A stretch of DNA of 64,000 nt from Engelhardtia mirabilis. Lineage in GTDB: Bacteria; Planctomycetota; UBA1135; GCA-002686595. The position numbers were made by a program, and so were the translations under genes. The notes beneath the pieces were generated by a model, which worked only from the letters and a program-made list of their open reading frames with translations, had not been told where the DNA came from and ran no database searches. Shown here piece by piece: positions 20,580 through 32,578 of this stretch (its first letter is position 1; every line of letters begins with the position of its first letter). The stretch is taken from assembly GCA_007751255.1 (NCBI GenBank), contig CP036296.1:3906001-3970000 (forward strand), read 5' to 3'.

Positions 20580-22536
20580 GGAGGAACTCCTCGGAGTTGA
20601 GCAGGGCCCACATCAGGTCTTCGAGACCCTCCCGGCTGGTCGGCGCCAGCTCGCGCTCGCGGCCGGTCGGCCCGCGCCCCAGGGCGCGGCGATAGATCTC
20701 GTCCAGGTCCATGTTCTCCATCCGCGCCACCTTGGCGTTCACGGCCTCGGAGGTGATCAAGTGCAGGCTCTGGGCCAAGCTGCCCGAAAAATCCGAGCGC
20801 CGGCCGGAGACGTCCAGGGTGGCCGAGTCCATGGTCGGGTTCTGCACCGCGCGCTTGGCATCGGGCACGCCGGTGGCGTCGGCGATGGCGTCGACCAACA
20901 CCGCGGCGGGCATCAGTCGGGGCTGCTTCAAGCGCCCGTAGGCGTCGGAGCGGGCGATGACGCCGACCAAGTGCTGCAGGGACGAGTCGTGCTCGGTGAA
21001 GTCCGCCGCCAGAGCTGCCAGCAGCGCCTCGTTGGAGGCCGGGTTCGAGGGGCGCAGGTCGTCGACCGGCTCCACCAGGCCCTCGCCCATCAACGCCGCC
21101 CAGACGCGGTTGGCCATCAGGCGCGCGAAGTCGTCCCGTTCCACGACCCAATCGGCCAGGGCCCAGCGCCGATCCCCATCGGGCTCCATCGACGGCGCGA
21201 CGCCGCCCGGGAAGGTCGGATGGACCACCTCACCGGTGTCGAGGGTGCGCACTTCCCCGCGGCTCGCGAGCTGCAGACCCGTGTCTTCGATCCGCACCCG
21301 CGCAAAGAAGGCCGCCACGCCGAAGTAGTCGTCCTGGCTGAACGACATGAACGGGTGGTTGTGGCATTGGGCGCACTGGATCTGCTTGCCGAGGAAGCTC
21401 TCGAAGAGGTTCTCGGCGATCATCTTCGGGTCGTTCGTGCTGAACAGGGCCGTGCCCGGCTGGTGGCCGGTGGCGGTCATGATCGTGCGCGCGACGTCGG
21501 TCCAGGGTCGCTCGGCCGCGAGCTCGGTGCGCAGCCAGCCCACCAGCTTGGGCGAGGTCGGCAGCAGCTCGGCCAGCCGATAGGCCCAGAACTCGGCGAA
21601 GGCGTCCGAGGCGATCAGCCCGTCCACCAATCGATCGCGGTCGGGGTCGCGCTCGAACGCCGCCTGCTGCTCGAGACTCGGCAGCCGGCCGGTCAGATCG
21701 AGGGTCACCCGGCGCAGGAAGGTCGCGTCGGAGCAGCGCTCCGGCGGGGCCACCCCCATGCGCCGCCACTGTTCGGCCACGAGTTCGTCGACGAAGCCCA
21801 GGGGCTCGTACTCGAACTCCACCTGACCGAAGGGCGTGGTCACCGGAACCACGGCGAGCTTGCCACCGTAGCGCACGATCACCGACGTCTGCCCCGGTCG
21901 CAGGGCCTCGATCTCGATCCGCCCGTCTTCACGCTCGCTCCACTGGGCGCCTTCGACCCAGGCGATGGACTCGTCGTTGGAGGTCACCAGGGCCCACTCG
22001 GTCACGTCGCGCCGTGTGCCGTCGTCGTAGATCGCCGTGACCCGCAGGCCGTCGTCCTCGACCACTTCGATCCGCTCCAACTCGCGCTCGACGGTGCGGT
22101 AGGGCGCGCCGGACTCGATCCAGCGCAGCAGGAGCTGGTAGCCCTCGCTGTCCGCTTCGAGCACCAGTCCCCCGCCGTGATGCGTGCGCTCGGAGGGCTT
22201 ACGCAGCAGCAGGCTGTCTTCGGGCTCGATCTGTTGGATCCGGCGACCGCGCAGGTCGCGGGTCAGGGCCTCCCAATCCGCGCGGGGGTCGTAGCCGAGC
22301 AGGGACAGCTTGAAGCGATTCTGGCCCAGGGCGGCGCCATGGCAATCGCCCGTGTTGCAGCCGGCGGCCGTCAGCACTGGCATCACGTCGTTGACGAAGT
22401 CGGGCGACTCGGTCCCGGCGATCGTCGGCAACCACGCGCCGCTCCCCTCGCCCGACGCCAAGTCCGGACCCGGGAGGGTGATCACGAGCGCCATGTAGGC
22501 GGCGGGCGCGAGCCCGAACCAGGCTGCCAGCTTCAA
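20569..22536 (-). CDS. DUF1549/DUF1553 planctomycetal cytochrome-like protein
   Basis: The product has 655 residues. The N terminus (about 1-22) is a hydrophobic signal or anchor. The stretch VMPVLTAAGCNTGDCHG (residues 51-67) is the planctomycete cytochrome-like region, here C-x4-C-H. A true CxxCH occurs later in QIQCAQCHNHPFMSFSQDDYFGVAAFF, typical of DUF1549. The C-terminal half, with MANRVWAALMGEGLVEPVDD and a stretch near the end naming the SLAQSLHLI element, is DUF1553. A middle Ig-like part (EWALVTSNDESIAWV) resembles Big_2 domains. Proteins of this kind are proposed to work in extracellular polymer breakdown; that is not proven. The start lies four bases after the preceding gene. Confidence 0.92.
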   Translation of the reverse strand: MKLAAWFGLAPAAYMALVITLPGPDLASGEGSGAWLPTIAGTESPDFVNDVMPVLTAAGCNTGDCHGAALGQNRFKLSLLGYDPRADWEALTRDLRGRRIQQIEPEDSLLLRKPSERTHHGGGLVLEADSEGYQLLLRWIESGAPYRTVERELERIEVVEDDGLRVTAIYDDGTRRDVTEWALVTSNDESIAWVEGAQWSEREDGRIEIEALRPGQTSVIVRYGGKLAVVPVTTPFGQVEFEYEPLGFVDELVAEQWRRMGVAPPERCSDATFLRRVTLDLTGRLPSLEQQAAFERDPDRDRLVDGLIASDAFAEFWAYRLAELLPTSPKLVGWLRTELAAERPWTDVARTIMTATGHQPGTALFSTNDPKMIAENLFESFLGKQIQCAQCHNHPFMSFSQDDYFGVAAFFARVRIEDTGLQLASRGEVRTLDTGEVVHPTFPGGVAPSMEPDGDRRWALADWVVERDDFARLMANRVWAALMGEGLVEPVDDLRPSNPASNEALLAALAADFTEHDSSLQHLVGVIARSDAYGRLKQPRLMPAAVLVDAIADATGVPDAKRAVQNPTMDSATLDVSGRRSDFSGSLAQSLHLITSEAVNAKVARMENMDLDEIYRRALGRGPTGRERELAPTSREGLEDLMWALLNSEEFLHVR

Positions 22537-22540
22537 GTCG

Positions 22541-23539
22541 TCAACGCTCCCCGCCGTCCAGGGCCGCAGCGCCGACCTTCGTCGCCAGCTCGCTCAGCTC
22601 GCGCCGGATCGAGTCGCTGCCGGAGCCGTCCTTGCGGATCTGCTCCAGGCTCTGCAAGAAGCGCGGCACGAGGGTGGCGTCCTCGGTCAGGATCGCTTCG
22701 ATCGAGCGCACCGCCGACTGGGACTGGCGCGGGCGCTTCATCTCCAGGGCCTGGGCCAGGAGGCGCGCGAGCTCGGTCTCGTTGTCGAGCGGCGCCCGCT
22801 CCATGTCCCCCTCCATGCGCGCGCCGCGCATGGCCTCGGGGCCCGCGCCGGTCATGCCGCTGGCAGCCGCCAGCCTCTCGAGTTCGGCCACCCGCGTGCG
22901 CAGGGCCAGCAGCTCGCGCTTGACGTCTTCGAAGCTCTCGAGCGTCAGCAGCGCTTGGTCCACCGCTGCCATCACCTGGGGCACGTCGGTGGCGTTGGTG
23001 GTCAACAGGGGGAAGCTCGCGACGGCCACGTCCCGGCGCGTCACCACGATCGTCAGGGACATCTCGCGGTTGAGCCCCCAGGCCCCGGGCCCCTCCTGGC
23101 CGTCCAGGGACACGGCCAGGGGCGAGCGGACCTCCAACAGGCCCGGCAGCTCCAGCCCGTAGCGCTCGGTCTCGTCCTGGTCCTTGCCGAGCAGCACGAA
23201 CAGCGTTTCGAGGCCATCGGGGCGGCGCGCCACGCAGGCTTCGTCCAGGGCGCGGATGGTCCGACTGGTGGCGCGGGAGACCTCGTGGATGAAGCACCAG
23301 ACAGTAGTCGCTCCTGCGAAGTCCGCCACGAAGTCGTGGACCTCGTCGCGCAACTCGCCGTTCATCCCAACGGCCTCGAAGCCGACGATGGGCTCTCCCG
23401 GCAGGGGCCCGGAGAAGGCCTCGTCCTGCAGAGCGCCGGCTGCGGCGGCGGCACCGAGGCAGGCCAGGGCCAGGCCGGTGAGCACTGACCGCAGGGGCCG
23501 CGGGGAGGTCTTGGGGAAGGCGGTGAGGGTGGCTTTCAT
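22541..23539 (-). CDS. Exported thioredoxin-fold-like protein with coiled-coil tail
   Basis: The product has 332 residues from the ATG at 23539, which gives a signal peptide (SVLTGLALACLGAAAAAG). Residues about 45-210 resemble an AhpC/TlpA-type thioredoxin fold (PGEPIVGFEAVGMNGELRDEV as the entry strand, then GLNREMSLTIVVTRRDVAVASF) but no CxxC is present, so a disulfide role is doubtful. A heptad-rich helix follows (SFEDVKRELLALRTRVAELE). It heads the operon with the DUF1549/DUF1553, DUF1501 and WD40 genes, only four bases apart from the next. The frame continues upstream to 23701 but that stretch is Pro/Arg-rich and lacks a signal. Confidence 0.7.
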   Translation of the reverse strand: MKATLTAFPKTSPRPLRSVLTGLALACLGAAAAAGALQDEAFSGPLPGEPIVGFEAVGMNGELRDEVHDFVADFAGATTVWCFIHEVSRATSRTIRALDEACVARRPDGLETLFVLLGKDQDETERYGLELPGLLEVRSPLAVSLDGQEGPGAWGLNREMSLTIVVTRRDVAVASFPLLTTNATDVPQVMAAVDQALLTLESFEDVKRELLALRTRVAELERLAAASGMTGAGPEAMRGARMEGDMERAPLDNETELARLLAQALEMKRPRQSQSAVRSIEAILTEDATLVPRFLQSLEQIRKDGSGSDSIRRELSELATKVGAAALDGGER

Positions 23540-23821
23540 CGCGCGGGCAGGGTTGGTGGTTCGGGGGGGGTGGGAGCCGTGGGTGGCGAGCGACCCCGAT
23601 AGTGTTCCTCGCGAGGCAGCGGGTCGGAAGATCGGTCCCGCCTCTGGCTCCCCCCCGCCGCGGTTGGCCCGTCCAAGCGGCGCAGGCCAGGGTCCCGCCA
23701 CCGGGCTTCAGCGACCTCATGAAGGTACGCACGGCAAGGCGCCGGGGGAGTAACCACACCGTAACCACCCCGCTGGACGGTCTTCCGTCGCCGTCGCCGT
23801 TCCCGACCGGCTCGGCCCGCG

Positions 23822-24733
23822 TCAGATCAAGCCGGCGAGCACCGCCACGACCACCGCCAGCCAGGCCAGGGTGTTCAGGGCGAAGAGCCGGTCCCCGCCG
23901 AGGAAGACCTTGGTCGGGTTGCCGGTGTCGGTCCCCGAGCGCGCCAGCAGCATGTAGCGGCCCAGGCCGAAGACCACGAAGGGCACCGACCAGACAAGGC
24001 GGTTGCCCTCGCCGAACTTGGCGGCGGTGACCGGGTCGACCGTGTAGAGCGTGTAGCAGACGATCGTGCAGGCGGCCATGACCGAGATCATCTGGTCCAG
24101 GAAGCCGGTCGAGTACTGCGACAGGTTGGCGCGGTGATCGGCGGCGGCGTCACCCAACAGGGCGATCTCGGCGCGCCGCTTGTTGAGGCCCAGGAACAGG
24201 GCCAGGAACAGTGTGCACAGGAGCAGCCAGCGCGACAGCTCGATCCCCGCCGCGGCGCCGCCCACCGCCACGCGCAAGAGAAAGCCGGTCGCGATGCAGA
24301 ACACATCCACCAGCACGATGCGCTTGAGCCCGAAGCTGTAGGCCACGTTGATCGCGACGTACCCGGCCAGGATCGCCCACACGGGCGTCGGGTCACCGCC
24401 GGCCAGCACAGCGAGCACCGCGGCCCCCACGGCACAACCGATCGCCGCCAACTTGGCCGCGCCAGTGGAGAGCTCCCCTGCGGCGATGGGTCGCAAGCGC
24501 TTCTCCGGGTGCAGGCGATCGCTCTCGACGTCGAGCAGATCGTTCAGCACGTAGATCGAGCTGGACGCCAGGCTGAAGGCGCCGAAGGCGAACAGCACGG
24601 CGATGATCGCCCCCTCCACGTGGTCCACGCCAAGGCTGCGGTCGCCGAGGGCGAAGCCGATCGCCGCCAGGACGAAGACGTTCTTCGACCACTGGTGCGG
24701 CCGCAATGCGCGTACGAGGGGGGGCAGGGTCAT
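23822..24733 (-). CDS. UbiA-type prenyltransferase, probable decaprenyl-phosphate phosphoribosyltransferase
   Basis: This polytopic membrane protein has 303 residues and about nine hydrophobic segments. The first Asp-rich motif is NDLLDVESD at 64-72, followed by HPEKRLRPIAAG. The second is DVFCIATGFLLRVAVGG, then YSTGFLDQMISV. This pattern matches DPPR synthases, which transfer phosphoribose to a polyprenyl phosphate for D-arabinose-type sugar donors. In Gram-negatives similar proteins occur in polysaccharide loci, so the exact polyprenyl acceptor is open. No DprE1/DprE2 partner is visible in the window. The gene is transcribed in the same direction as the pseudopilin gene, 93 bases after it. 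Confidence 0.8.
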   Translation of the reverse strand: MTLPPLVRALRPHQWSKNVFVLAAIGFALGDRSLGVDHVEGAIIAVLFAFGAFSLASSSIYVLNDLLDVESDRLHPEKRLRPIAAGELSTGAAKLAAIGCAVGAAVLAVLAGGDPTPVWAILAGYVAINVAYSFGLKRIVLVDVFCIATGFLLRVAVGGAAAGIELSRWLLLCTLFLALFLGLNKRRAEIALLGDAAADHRANLSQYSTGFLDQMISVMAACTIVCYTLYTVDPVTAAKFGEGNRLVWSVPFVVFGLGRYMLLARSGTDTGNPTKVFLGGDRLFALNTLAWLAVVVAVLAGLI

Positions 24734-24826
24734 CGTGAGGAGCGGGGGCAGCTCCGTTCCAGCGCACGCCGGGCCAGCGCACGCCGCGGTAGTTCACGGT
24801 CCAACTCGCTGGATCGATCGCGCGCC

Positions 24827-25468
24827 TCAGTCGAGCGACAGCTTGCGCAGCATCTCGTGGGGCGAGTCCGGACCGACCGCGAGGTACTCCTCGCCCTCGG
24901 TCAACACGCCCTCTTCGATCAACGTCGCGGTCTCCAGGCGGTCCACCGACCCGTCGCCGCGCAGCATCAGCGTCGTGGTGCGGAAGTTCATCTCCGGATC
25001 GTTGTCGGTGGCGACCCAGGCCTCGGTCCCGCGCCGGTTGCGGATCGGGAACTGCTTGGTGTCGCGGCCGGCGTAAGCCGAGTAGCTGCCGTCGATCATG
25101 TCGGGATCGCTGAACCACTCCTCCTCGTCCAGCTCGCCGATCGTCAGGGCCCCCAGGTCGACGCCGGGGCAGGTCAGCTTGCGCGCCGAAGCGGGGGTGT
25201 TCTCCCACACGCCCTTGTAGATCAGGCAGGCGAAGAACTTGACCCCGGAGTCGCTGGGCAGGCGGTCGAAGCGCCCCTCGTAGGCCACGGTCCCGCCGTA
25301 GATGTCCATCAGGTTCTTCCGCGACCCGGTGATCTTGGCCTCCTCGATGGCCTCGGGGATCTTGGGCAGCAGGAAGGTGGCCAGGATCCCGATGATCAGG
25401 ATCACGACCATCAGCTCGATCAGCGTGAAGCCGGACGTGGCGCGCGTGCGGAGGTTGGTTCGAAGCAT
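24827..25468 (-). CDS. Type II secretion/type IV pilin-like pseudopilin
   Basis: The product has 213 residues from the ATG at 25468. The class III signal is SGFTLIELMVVILIIGILATF: prepilin peptidase would cut between Gly and Phe, with Glu at +5 of the mature protein. The hydrophobic N-terminal helix is followed by a polar globular domain with one cysteine pair (near CLIYKG and LTCPG). The first domain resembles GspG/GspH pseudopilins. No other secretion genes are nearby. The frame continues upstream into the palindrome at 25563-25697 but that part is not coding. Confidence 0.88.
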   Translation of the reverse strand: MLRTNLRTRATSGFTLIELMVVILIIGILATFLLPKIPEAIEEAKITGSRKNLMDIYGGTVAYEGRFDRLPSDSGVKFFACLIYKGVWENTPASARKLTCPGVDLGALTIGELDEEEWFSDPDMIDGSYSAYAGRDTKQFPIRNRRGTEAWVATDNDPEMNFRTTTLMLRGDGSVDRLETATLIEEGVLTEGEEYLAVGPDSPHEMLRKLSLD

Positions 25469-25562
25469 GACGGGGCGCGGGACGAGGGGAACACCCAGGT
25501 TATCCGCCCCGTGGGCCTCGGTCACCCTTTGGGAGGGCCGAGCGTGCTCTGGGTGTCGCGGA

Positions 25563-25697
25563 GGGGCTCTTGGCGTTCGTACGGTGCCAGGCACAAAACC
25601 GCCGCCTACCGGGACGGGGCCCGGCGCCTTCGGCGCCGGGGCCCGTCCCGGTAGGCGGCGGTTTTGTGCCTGGCACCGTACGAACGCCAAGAGCCCC
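25563..25697. repeat. Giant near-perfect palindrome with 66-bp arms and a 3-base spacer
   Basis: Bases 25563-25628 pair with 25632-25697 with a single G-G mismatch (25619/25641); the spacer is TTC. It lies 50 bases after the metK stop and about 95 bases before the pseudopilin start. Each arm contains the core CGTACGGTGCC shared with the palindrome at 2637-2761, and a nested GTGCC-A-GGCAC. As RNA it would be a very stable hairpin able to terminate metK transcription. A mobile palindromic unit is equally possible. The two strands encode near-identical spurious peptides because of the symmetry. Confidence 0.92.
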
Positions 25698-25747
25698 GCT
25701 GGCCGGAGGGGGCCTGCGGGGCTCGTGGCTGTCGTCGGACCCCGGGC

Positions 25748-26944
25748 TCAGCCCGCGGTCGCGGCCGAGGCGGCTTCCTGGAGCGCGGCGACCTTGTTGG
25801 TCGCCTCCCAGGGGAAGCCCTCGCGGCCGAAGTGGCCGTGGTAGGCGGTCTGCTCGTAGCGCGGCTTGAGCAGGTCGAGGCTCTCGATGATGCCCGCGGG
25901 GCGCAGGTCGAAGACCTTGTCGACCAACTCACCCAGGACGTCGTCGGTCAGCTTGCCGGTGCCGAAGGTGTCCACGCGCACCGAGAGCGGACGCGCCACG
26001 CCGATGGCGTAGGACAGTTGGACTTCGCAGCGGGTCGCGAGGCCGGCGGCGACGACGTTCTTGGCCACCCAACGGGCGGCGTAGGCGGCCGAACGATCGA
26101 CCTTGCTCGGGTCCTTGCCGGAGAAGGCACCGCCGCCGTGACGGCCCATGCCGCCGTAGGTGTCGACGATGATCTTGCGGCCGGTCAGGCCGCAGTCACC
26201 GTGCGGGCCGCCGATCACGAACTTGCCGGTCGGGTTGACGTGGTAGATCGTCTTGTCGTCGAGCATCCCGGCCGGGAAGACCGGCTTGATGACCTTCTCG
26301 ATGATCTCCTTGCGGATCTCGTCGAGCACGTCCTGCTCGGCGGACTTGCCGTTGACCTCGGGGTCGTGCTGGGTCGAGATCACGACCGTGTGCACGCGAG
26401 CGACCTTGCCGTCCTCGCCGTACTCGACGGTGACCTGGGACTTGCTGTCGGGACGCAGCCACGCGAGGCGACCGCTCTGACGCTCCTCGGCCATCTTCTC
26501 GACCAGGCGGTGCGAGTAGTGGATCGGGAAGGGCATCAGCTCCGGCGTCTCGTCGCAGGCGAAGCCGAACATCAGGCCTTGGTCGCCGGCGCCCTGTTCC
26601 TTGTGCAGGCCCTCGCCCTCGGTGACGCCTTGGGCGATGTCGGGCGACTGGCGGTCGAGGCTGACGAGCACCGCGCAGGTGTCGCCGTTGATGCCGAAGT
26701 GATCGTCCGTGTAGCCGATGCGCTTGATCGTGTCGCGCACGATCTGCTGGTAGTCGATGCGCGCGTTGGTGGTGATCTCACCCGCGATGACCGCCATGCC
26801 CGTCGTGACCATGGTCTCGCAGGCCACGCGGCTCTTGGGGTCCTGTGCGAGGAGCGCGTCGAGAATCGCGTCCGAGACCTGGTCAGCCACCTTGTCGGGG
26901 TGACCCATCGATACGGACTCGGAAGTGAAGAGCTGTCGAGCCAT
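25748..26944 (-). CDS. metK: S-adenosylmethionine synthetase
   Basis: The enzyme makes S-adenosylmethionine from methionine and ATP. It has 398 residues from the ATG at 26944, in line with the family. Characteristic stretches are [22 protein letters not shown] at the start (the ATP-binding HPDK), [14 protein letters not shown], and [21 protein letters not shown] with [19 protein letters not shown]. All sit in the expected order without gaps. The frame could extend to 27088 but the added part has no conserved feature. No known SAM riboswitch could be recognised in the about 190 bases upstream, although a GGGGCG/CGCCCC hairpin lies there. Confidence 0.97.
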   Translation of the reverse strand: MARQLFTSESVSMGHPDKVADQVSDAILDALLAQDPKSRVACETMVTTGMAVIAGEITTNARIDYQQIVRDTIKRIGYTDDHFGINGDTCAVLVSLDRQSPDIAQGVTEGEGLHKEQGAGDQGLMFGFACDETPELMPFPIHYSHRLVEKMAEERQSGRLAWLRPDSKSQVTVEYGEDGKVARVHTVVISTQHDPEVNGKSAEQDVLDEIRKEIIEKVIKPVFPAGMLDDKTIYHVNPTGKFVIGGPHGDCGLTGRKIIVDTYGGMGRHGGGAFSGKDPSKVDRSAAYAARWVAKNVVAAGLATRCEVQLSYAIGVARPLSVRVDTFGTGKLTDDVLGELVDKVFDLRPAGIIESLDLLKPRYEQTAYHGHFGREGFPWEATNKVAALQEAASAATAG

Positions 26945-27138
26945 GTGTGGCGGGGGGGCGGGTCTGAGGGGCGCGGACGCCCCGGGAAGCCTGAGTTTGG
27001 ACTGATTGGACGCGGAGCCCCGGGTACGGAGGGGTGCGCCTGACCGTCCCCGCACAGTTGGGCGGGTCCAGTCGATTCCCAAGAGCATACCCCACCAGGG
27101 GGACTAGGCAGGATCCCCGTGACCGCAGCTTGGCGCGG

Positions 27139-28503
27139 TCAGAGTCCGAAGCACCCGGCCAGCCGAGCCCAGGTCGCGTCGGTCGCACCCCGCTGGGCTC
27201 GGACCACCTCGGCCCCGGCGCGTCCCAGGGCGCCGGCGGCCTCGGGGTCGGTCAGGAGCTGGGCCACGACGCGCCCCAGCTCCGCCGCATCGGCCACCTG
27301 CAGGCAGCCGCCGTGCTCCTTGAGCAGGGCGACCTCGGACACGAAGTTCTGCATGTGGGGGCCGAACAGGACCGGCAGGCCCTGGGCGGCTGGCTCGAGG
27401 ACGTTCTGCCCGCCGTGGGGCATCAGACTGCCGCCCACAAAGGCCACGTCCGCGAGGCCGAAGACGGCCTCCAACTCGCCGATGGTGTCGACGATCACCG
27501 GACGCGAGGGGTCGGGTTCCTCGCCCGCTCGCAGGGCCGTCAGGCGTTGGGGCGGCAGGCCGATCGCCGTCAGCTCGCGGACGACCTCCGGCGCCCGCTC
27601 GGGGTGCCGCGGGACCAGGATCAAGCGCGCCTTTGGGACCGAGTCGCGCCAAGCCTCGGCCACCATCCGCTCCTCGGGTGCGTGGGTGCTCCCGGCGACG
27701 AGCACGGCCCGGCCGTCCGAGCTGCCGAGCAAGGCTGCTAGCCCCGCGCCCGGCTCCACCCGGCCCACTCGCAGTCCGTCGATCTTGATGTTCCCGGTCA
27801 CGTGCACCCGCGCCGGGTCGACCTGCAAGCGCCGGAAGCGGCTGGCGTAGATCTCCGACTGCACGCAGAACAGCGAGATGCGGTTGAACTGCGGGAAGAC
27901 GCTGCGGAACAGGCGGTAGCGCGGGTAGCTGCGCTCGGTGATGCGCCCGTTGACGACCGCCACGGGGATGCCGCGGCGGTTGGCGGCACGCAGGAAGTTG
28001 GGCCAGATCTCGAGCTCCATGAGCACGACGAGGTCGGGCCGCACACGGTCGAAGAAGCGCCGCACGATCGGCGTCGGGTCCGCCGGGAAGCGCACCACCC
28101 GCAGGTCCGGGAAGAGGCCGCGCGCGACCTCTTGGCTGGTGTCGGTGGTGGTGCAGAGCACGACCTCCAACTCGGGATGGGTCTCGCGCGCGCGGGCCAC
28201 CAGGGCCTGGGCGGCCTTGATCTCCCCCACCGAGACCCCGTGCACCAGCATGCGCGTCGGCCCGTCGGAGGACAGTCGCGGCACGCGCAGTCCGGCGCGC
28301 TCGAGCACCATGCGCCGAAAGGCCGACGACCGCAGGCTGCGCCAGGCCAGCCAGGGCGAGCCGAGGACCAGGCCCACCAGCCACGCCAGGTCATAGACGG
28401 CGTGCAGCGCTTGTCGAGCCAGCTCCGGGTTGGGGTCCGCGACGATCGGCGCGGCCGTGCCCTGGGGCTGCGCCCGTGCGGTCCCTGCTTCCCGGACGCT
28501 CAT
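27139..28503 (-). CDS. waaA: 3-deoxy-D-manno-octulosonic acid transferase (Kdo transferase)
   Basis: The product has 454 residues from the ATG at 28503. The N-terminal GT-B domain holds the hallmark stretches HGVSVGEIKAAQALV, ELEVVLCTTTDTSQEVAR and LMELEIWPNFLRAANRRGIPV. The C-terminal domain has VAGSTHAPEERMV, VPRHPERAPEV and FVGGSLMPHGGQNVLEPAAQG. It adds Kdo to lipid A precursors at the inner face of the cytoplasmic membrane, which implies an LPS-type outer membrane in this organism. It follows secA by about 70 bases on the same strand. A GTG at 28512 is an alternative start. Confidence 0.93.
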   Translation of the reverse strand: MSVREAGTARAQPQGTAAPIVADPNPELARQALHAVYDLAWLVGLVLGSPWLAWRSLRSSAFRRMVLERAGLRVPRLSSDGPTRMLVHGVSVGEIKAAQALVARARETHPELEVVLCTTTDTSQEVARGLFPDLRVVRFPADPTPIVRRFFDRVRPDLVVLMELEIWPNFLRAANRRGIPVAVVNGRITERSYPRYRLFRSVFPQFNRISLFCVQSEIYASRFRRLQVDPARVHVTGNIKIDGLRVGRVEPGAGLAALLGSSDGRAVLVAGSTHAPEERMVAEAWRDSVPKARLILVPRHPERAPEVVRELTAIGLPPQRLTALRAGEEPDPSRPVIVDTIGELEAVFGLADVAFVGGSLMPHGGQNVLEPAAQGLPVLFGPHMQNFVSEVALLKEHGGCLQVADAAELGRVVAQLLTDPEAAGALGRAGAEVVRAQRGATDATWARLAGCFGL

Positions 28504-28574
28504 TGGGCGCACTTCATCGACCGTCGATCAGCTCCCCGAGGCCGGACGATCCGGCCCCGGGCCGCGCCAGCGGC

Positions 28575-31463
<2,889 letters not shown>

Positions 31464-31623
31464 CGATGCTTGTAGAGGCGGGGCGCCAGGGGCGCCGAGG
31501 TGGGGTCGCGCCCCCGATCGCGCCCGCGCCGGACCCGGTCAGGGTCACGGTCGAGAACACGGTCCGGCACGGCGACTTAGGTGCAGCGGCGGAGGGGAGG
31601 ACCCGCGGGGATCCCGCCGCGCA

Positions 31624-31649
31624 GCGGGCCGACCATTTAACAGGCCCGC
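31624..31649 (-). terminator. Small hairpin downstream of the response-regulator gene
   Basis: A 7-bp perfect GC stem (GCGGGCC with GGCCCGC) closes a 12-base AT-rich loop about 90 bases after the response-regulator stop and about 160 bases before secA. There is no T-tract. It could terminate the pyrD/response-regulator transcript. Confidence 0.3.
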
Positions 31650-31738
31650 GGTCCCAAGGTGAAGGGTCGGACGCCGTCCCTGACCCTCGAGCGCCAGGAA
31701 TCTCGGCCCAGCCCCCCCTCACGCGGCCATCGCGGCGC

Positions 31739-32578
31739 TCAGCTACCGGGGTCGTCGGAGCCCAGCAGGTTGGCCAGGATCGCGAACAGCACCTGGCGCG
31801 GGTAGGGCTTGTGGAGCAGGCCTGCGACCTCCTGGAGCTGGGCCAGGTCGATCGCCGCAGCCGTGGCCATCAGCACCGGGATCCCCGTCAGGTTCGGATC
31901 GGCCCGCAGCCGCCGGAGGGTCTCCTTGCCGTCCATGCCGGGCATCTCCACGTCCAGGAGCAGGAGATCGGGCCGCGGCTCCCGCTGCAGCCGCTCCAGG
32001 GCCGAGCGGCCGTCGTGGACCACTTCGGCGTCGTAGCCTCGGGCCGCCAGCAGCCGCCGGATGCCCTCGGCCACCATCTCCTCATCGTCGGCGATCAGGA
32101 TCAGACGCCGCTTGTGCTCCTCGCACTCGCGCTTCGAGACCCGCTTGAGCAGCTTCAGGAGGTCGTGGTGCGTGGGCAGGCCAGCCTGGTCCCAGGCGTC
32201 TTCGATGCGGTCCTTGAGCGCCCGGTTGAAGCGCTTGAGCTCCTCCCAGGCGTCGAAGTCCGGCGCCTCGGGCCCTACGTCGAGGTTGTCGTGGGTGTCG
32301 ACCGACAGGAAGAACTCGTTCGCGACCAGGTGCTCCTGGAGCACGAACTTCATGAACGGGTAGCGCTGGTTGCCAAGCCGCAGGGTGAAGCGCCGCGAAT
32401 CGGGGTCGTCGCCCGGATCGCCGCGCTCGAAGGCCTCTAGGGCCTCGGTCACGGTCGACGCCCGCTCGATCGGAGCGGTGTCCAACCGCGGCCCGCCGCC
32501 GCCGTCGGGCCATGCCAACTCGCGGTAGAGGTCCAACGCGAGTCGCAGGTGGTCCGGGGTCAGGTCTTCGAGGCGCAC
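31739..32578 (-). CDS. Response regulator with N-terminal domain of unknown function
   Basis: The product has 279 residues from a GTG at 32578 that lies inside the end of pyrD. Residues 159-272 form a receiver domain: acidic pair D164/D165, phospho-acceptor D209 in LLLLDVEMPGMDG, T239 and K257 (HKPYP). Residues 1-155 form a separate, unrecognised domain with RYPFMKFVLQEHLVANEFFLSVDTHD (no transmembrane segment, no DNA-binding motif). Usually regulators carry an output domain after the receiver; here the extra domain precedes it. No histidine kinase gene is next to it. It probably works as a phospho-dependent adaptor. Confidence 0.8.
   Translation of the reverse strand: MRLEDLTPDHLRLALDLYRELAWPDGGGGPRLDTAPIERASTVTEALEAFERGDPGDDPDSRRFTLRLGNQRYPFMKFVLQEHLVANEFFLSVDTHDNLDVGPEAPDFDAWEELKRFNRALKDRIEDAWDQAGLPTHHDLLKLLKRVSKRECEEHKRRLILIADDEEMVAEGIRRLLAARGYDAEVVHDGRSALERLQREPRPDLLLLDVEMPGMDGKETLRRLRADPNLTGIPVLMATAAAIDLAQLQEVAGLLHKPYPRQVLFAILANLLGSDDPGS

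Noticed and set aside
20224-22923. An 899-codon plus-strand open frame
   Set aside because: It is opposite the DUF1501 and DUF1549/DUF1553 genes and crosses their junction, so it is a shadow.
25570-25869. Two near-identical peptides beginning MAFVRCQAQN on opposite strands
   Set aside because: They arise from the symmetry of the palindrome at 25563-25697 and are not genes.
26945-27138. Possible SAM riboswitch before metK
   Set aside because: No SAM-I, SAM-II or SAH consensus could be matched; only a short GC hairpin is present.
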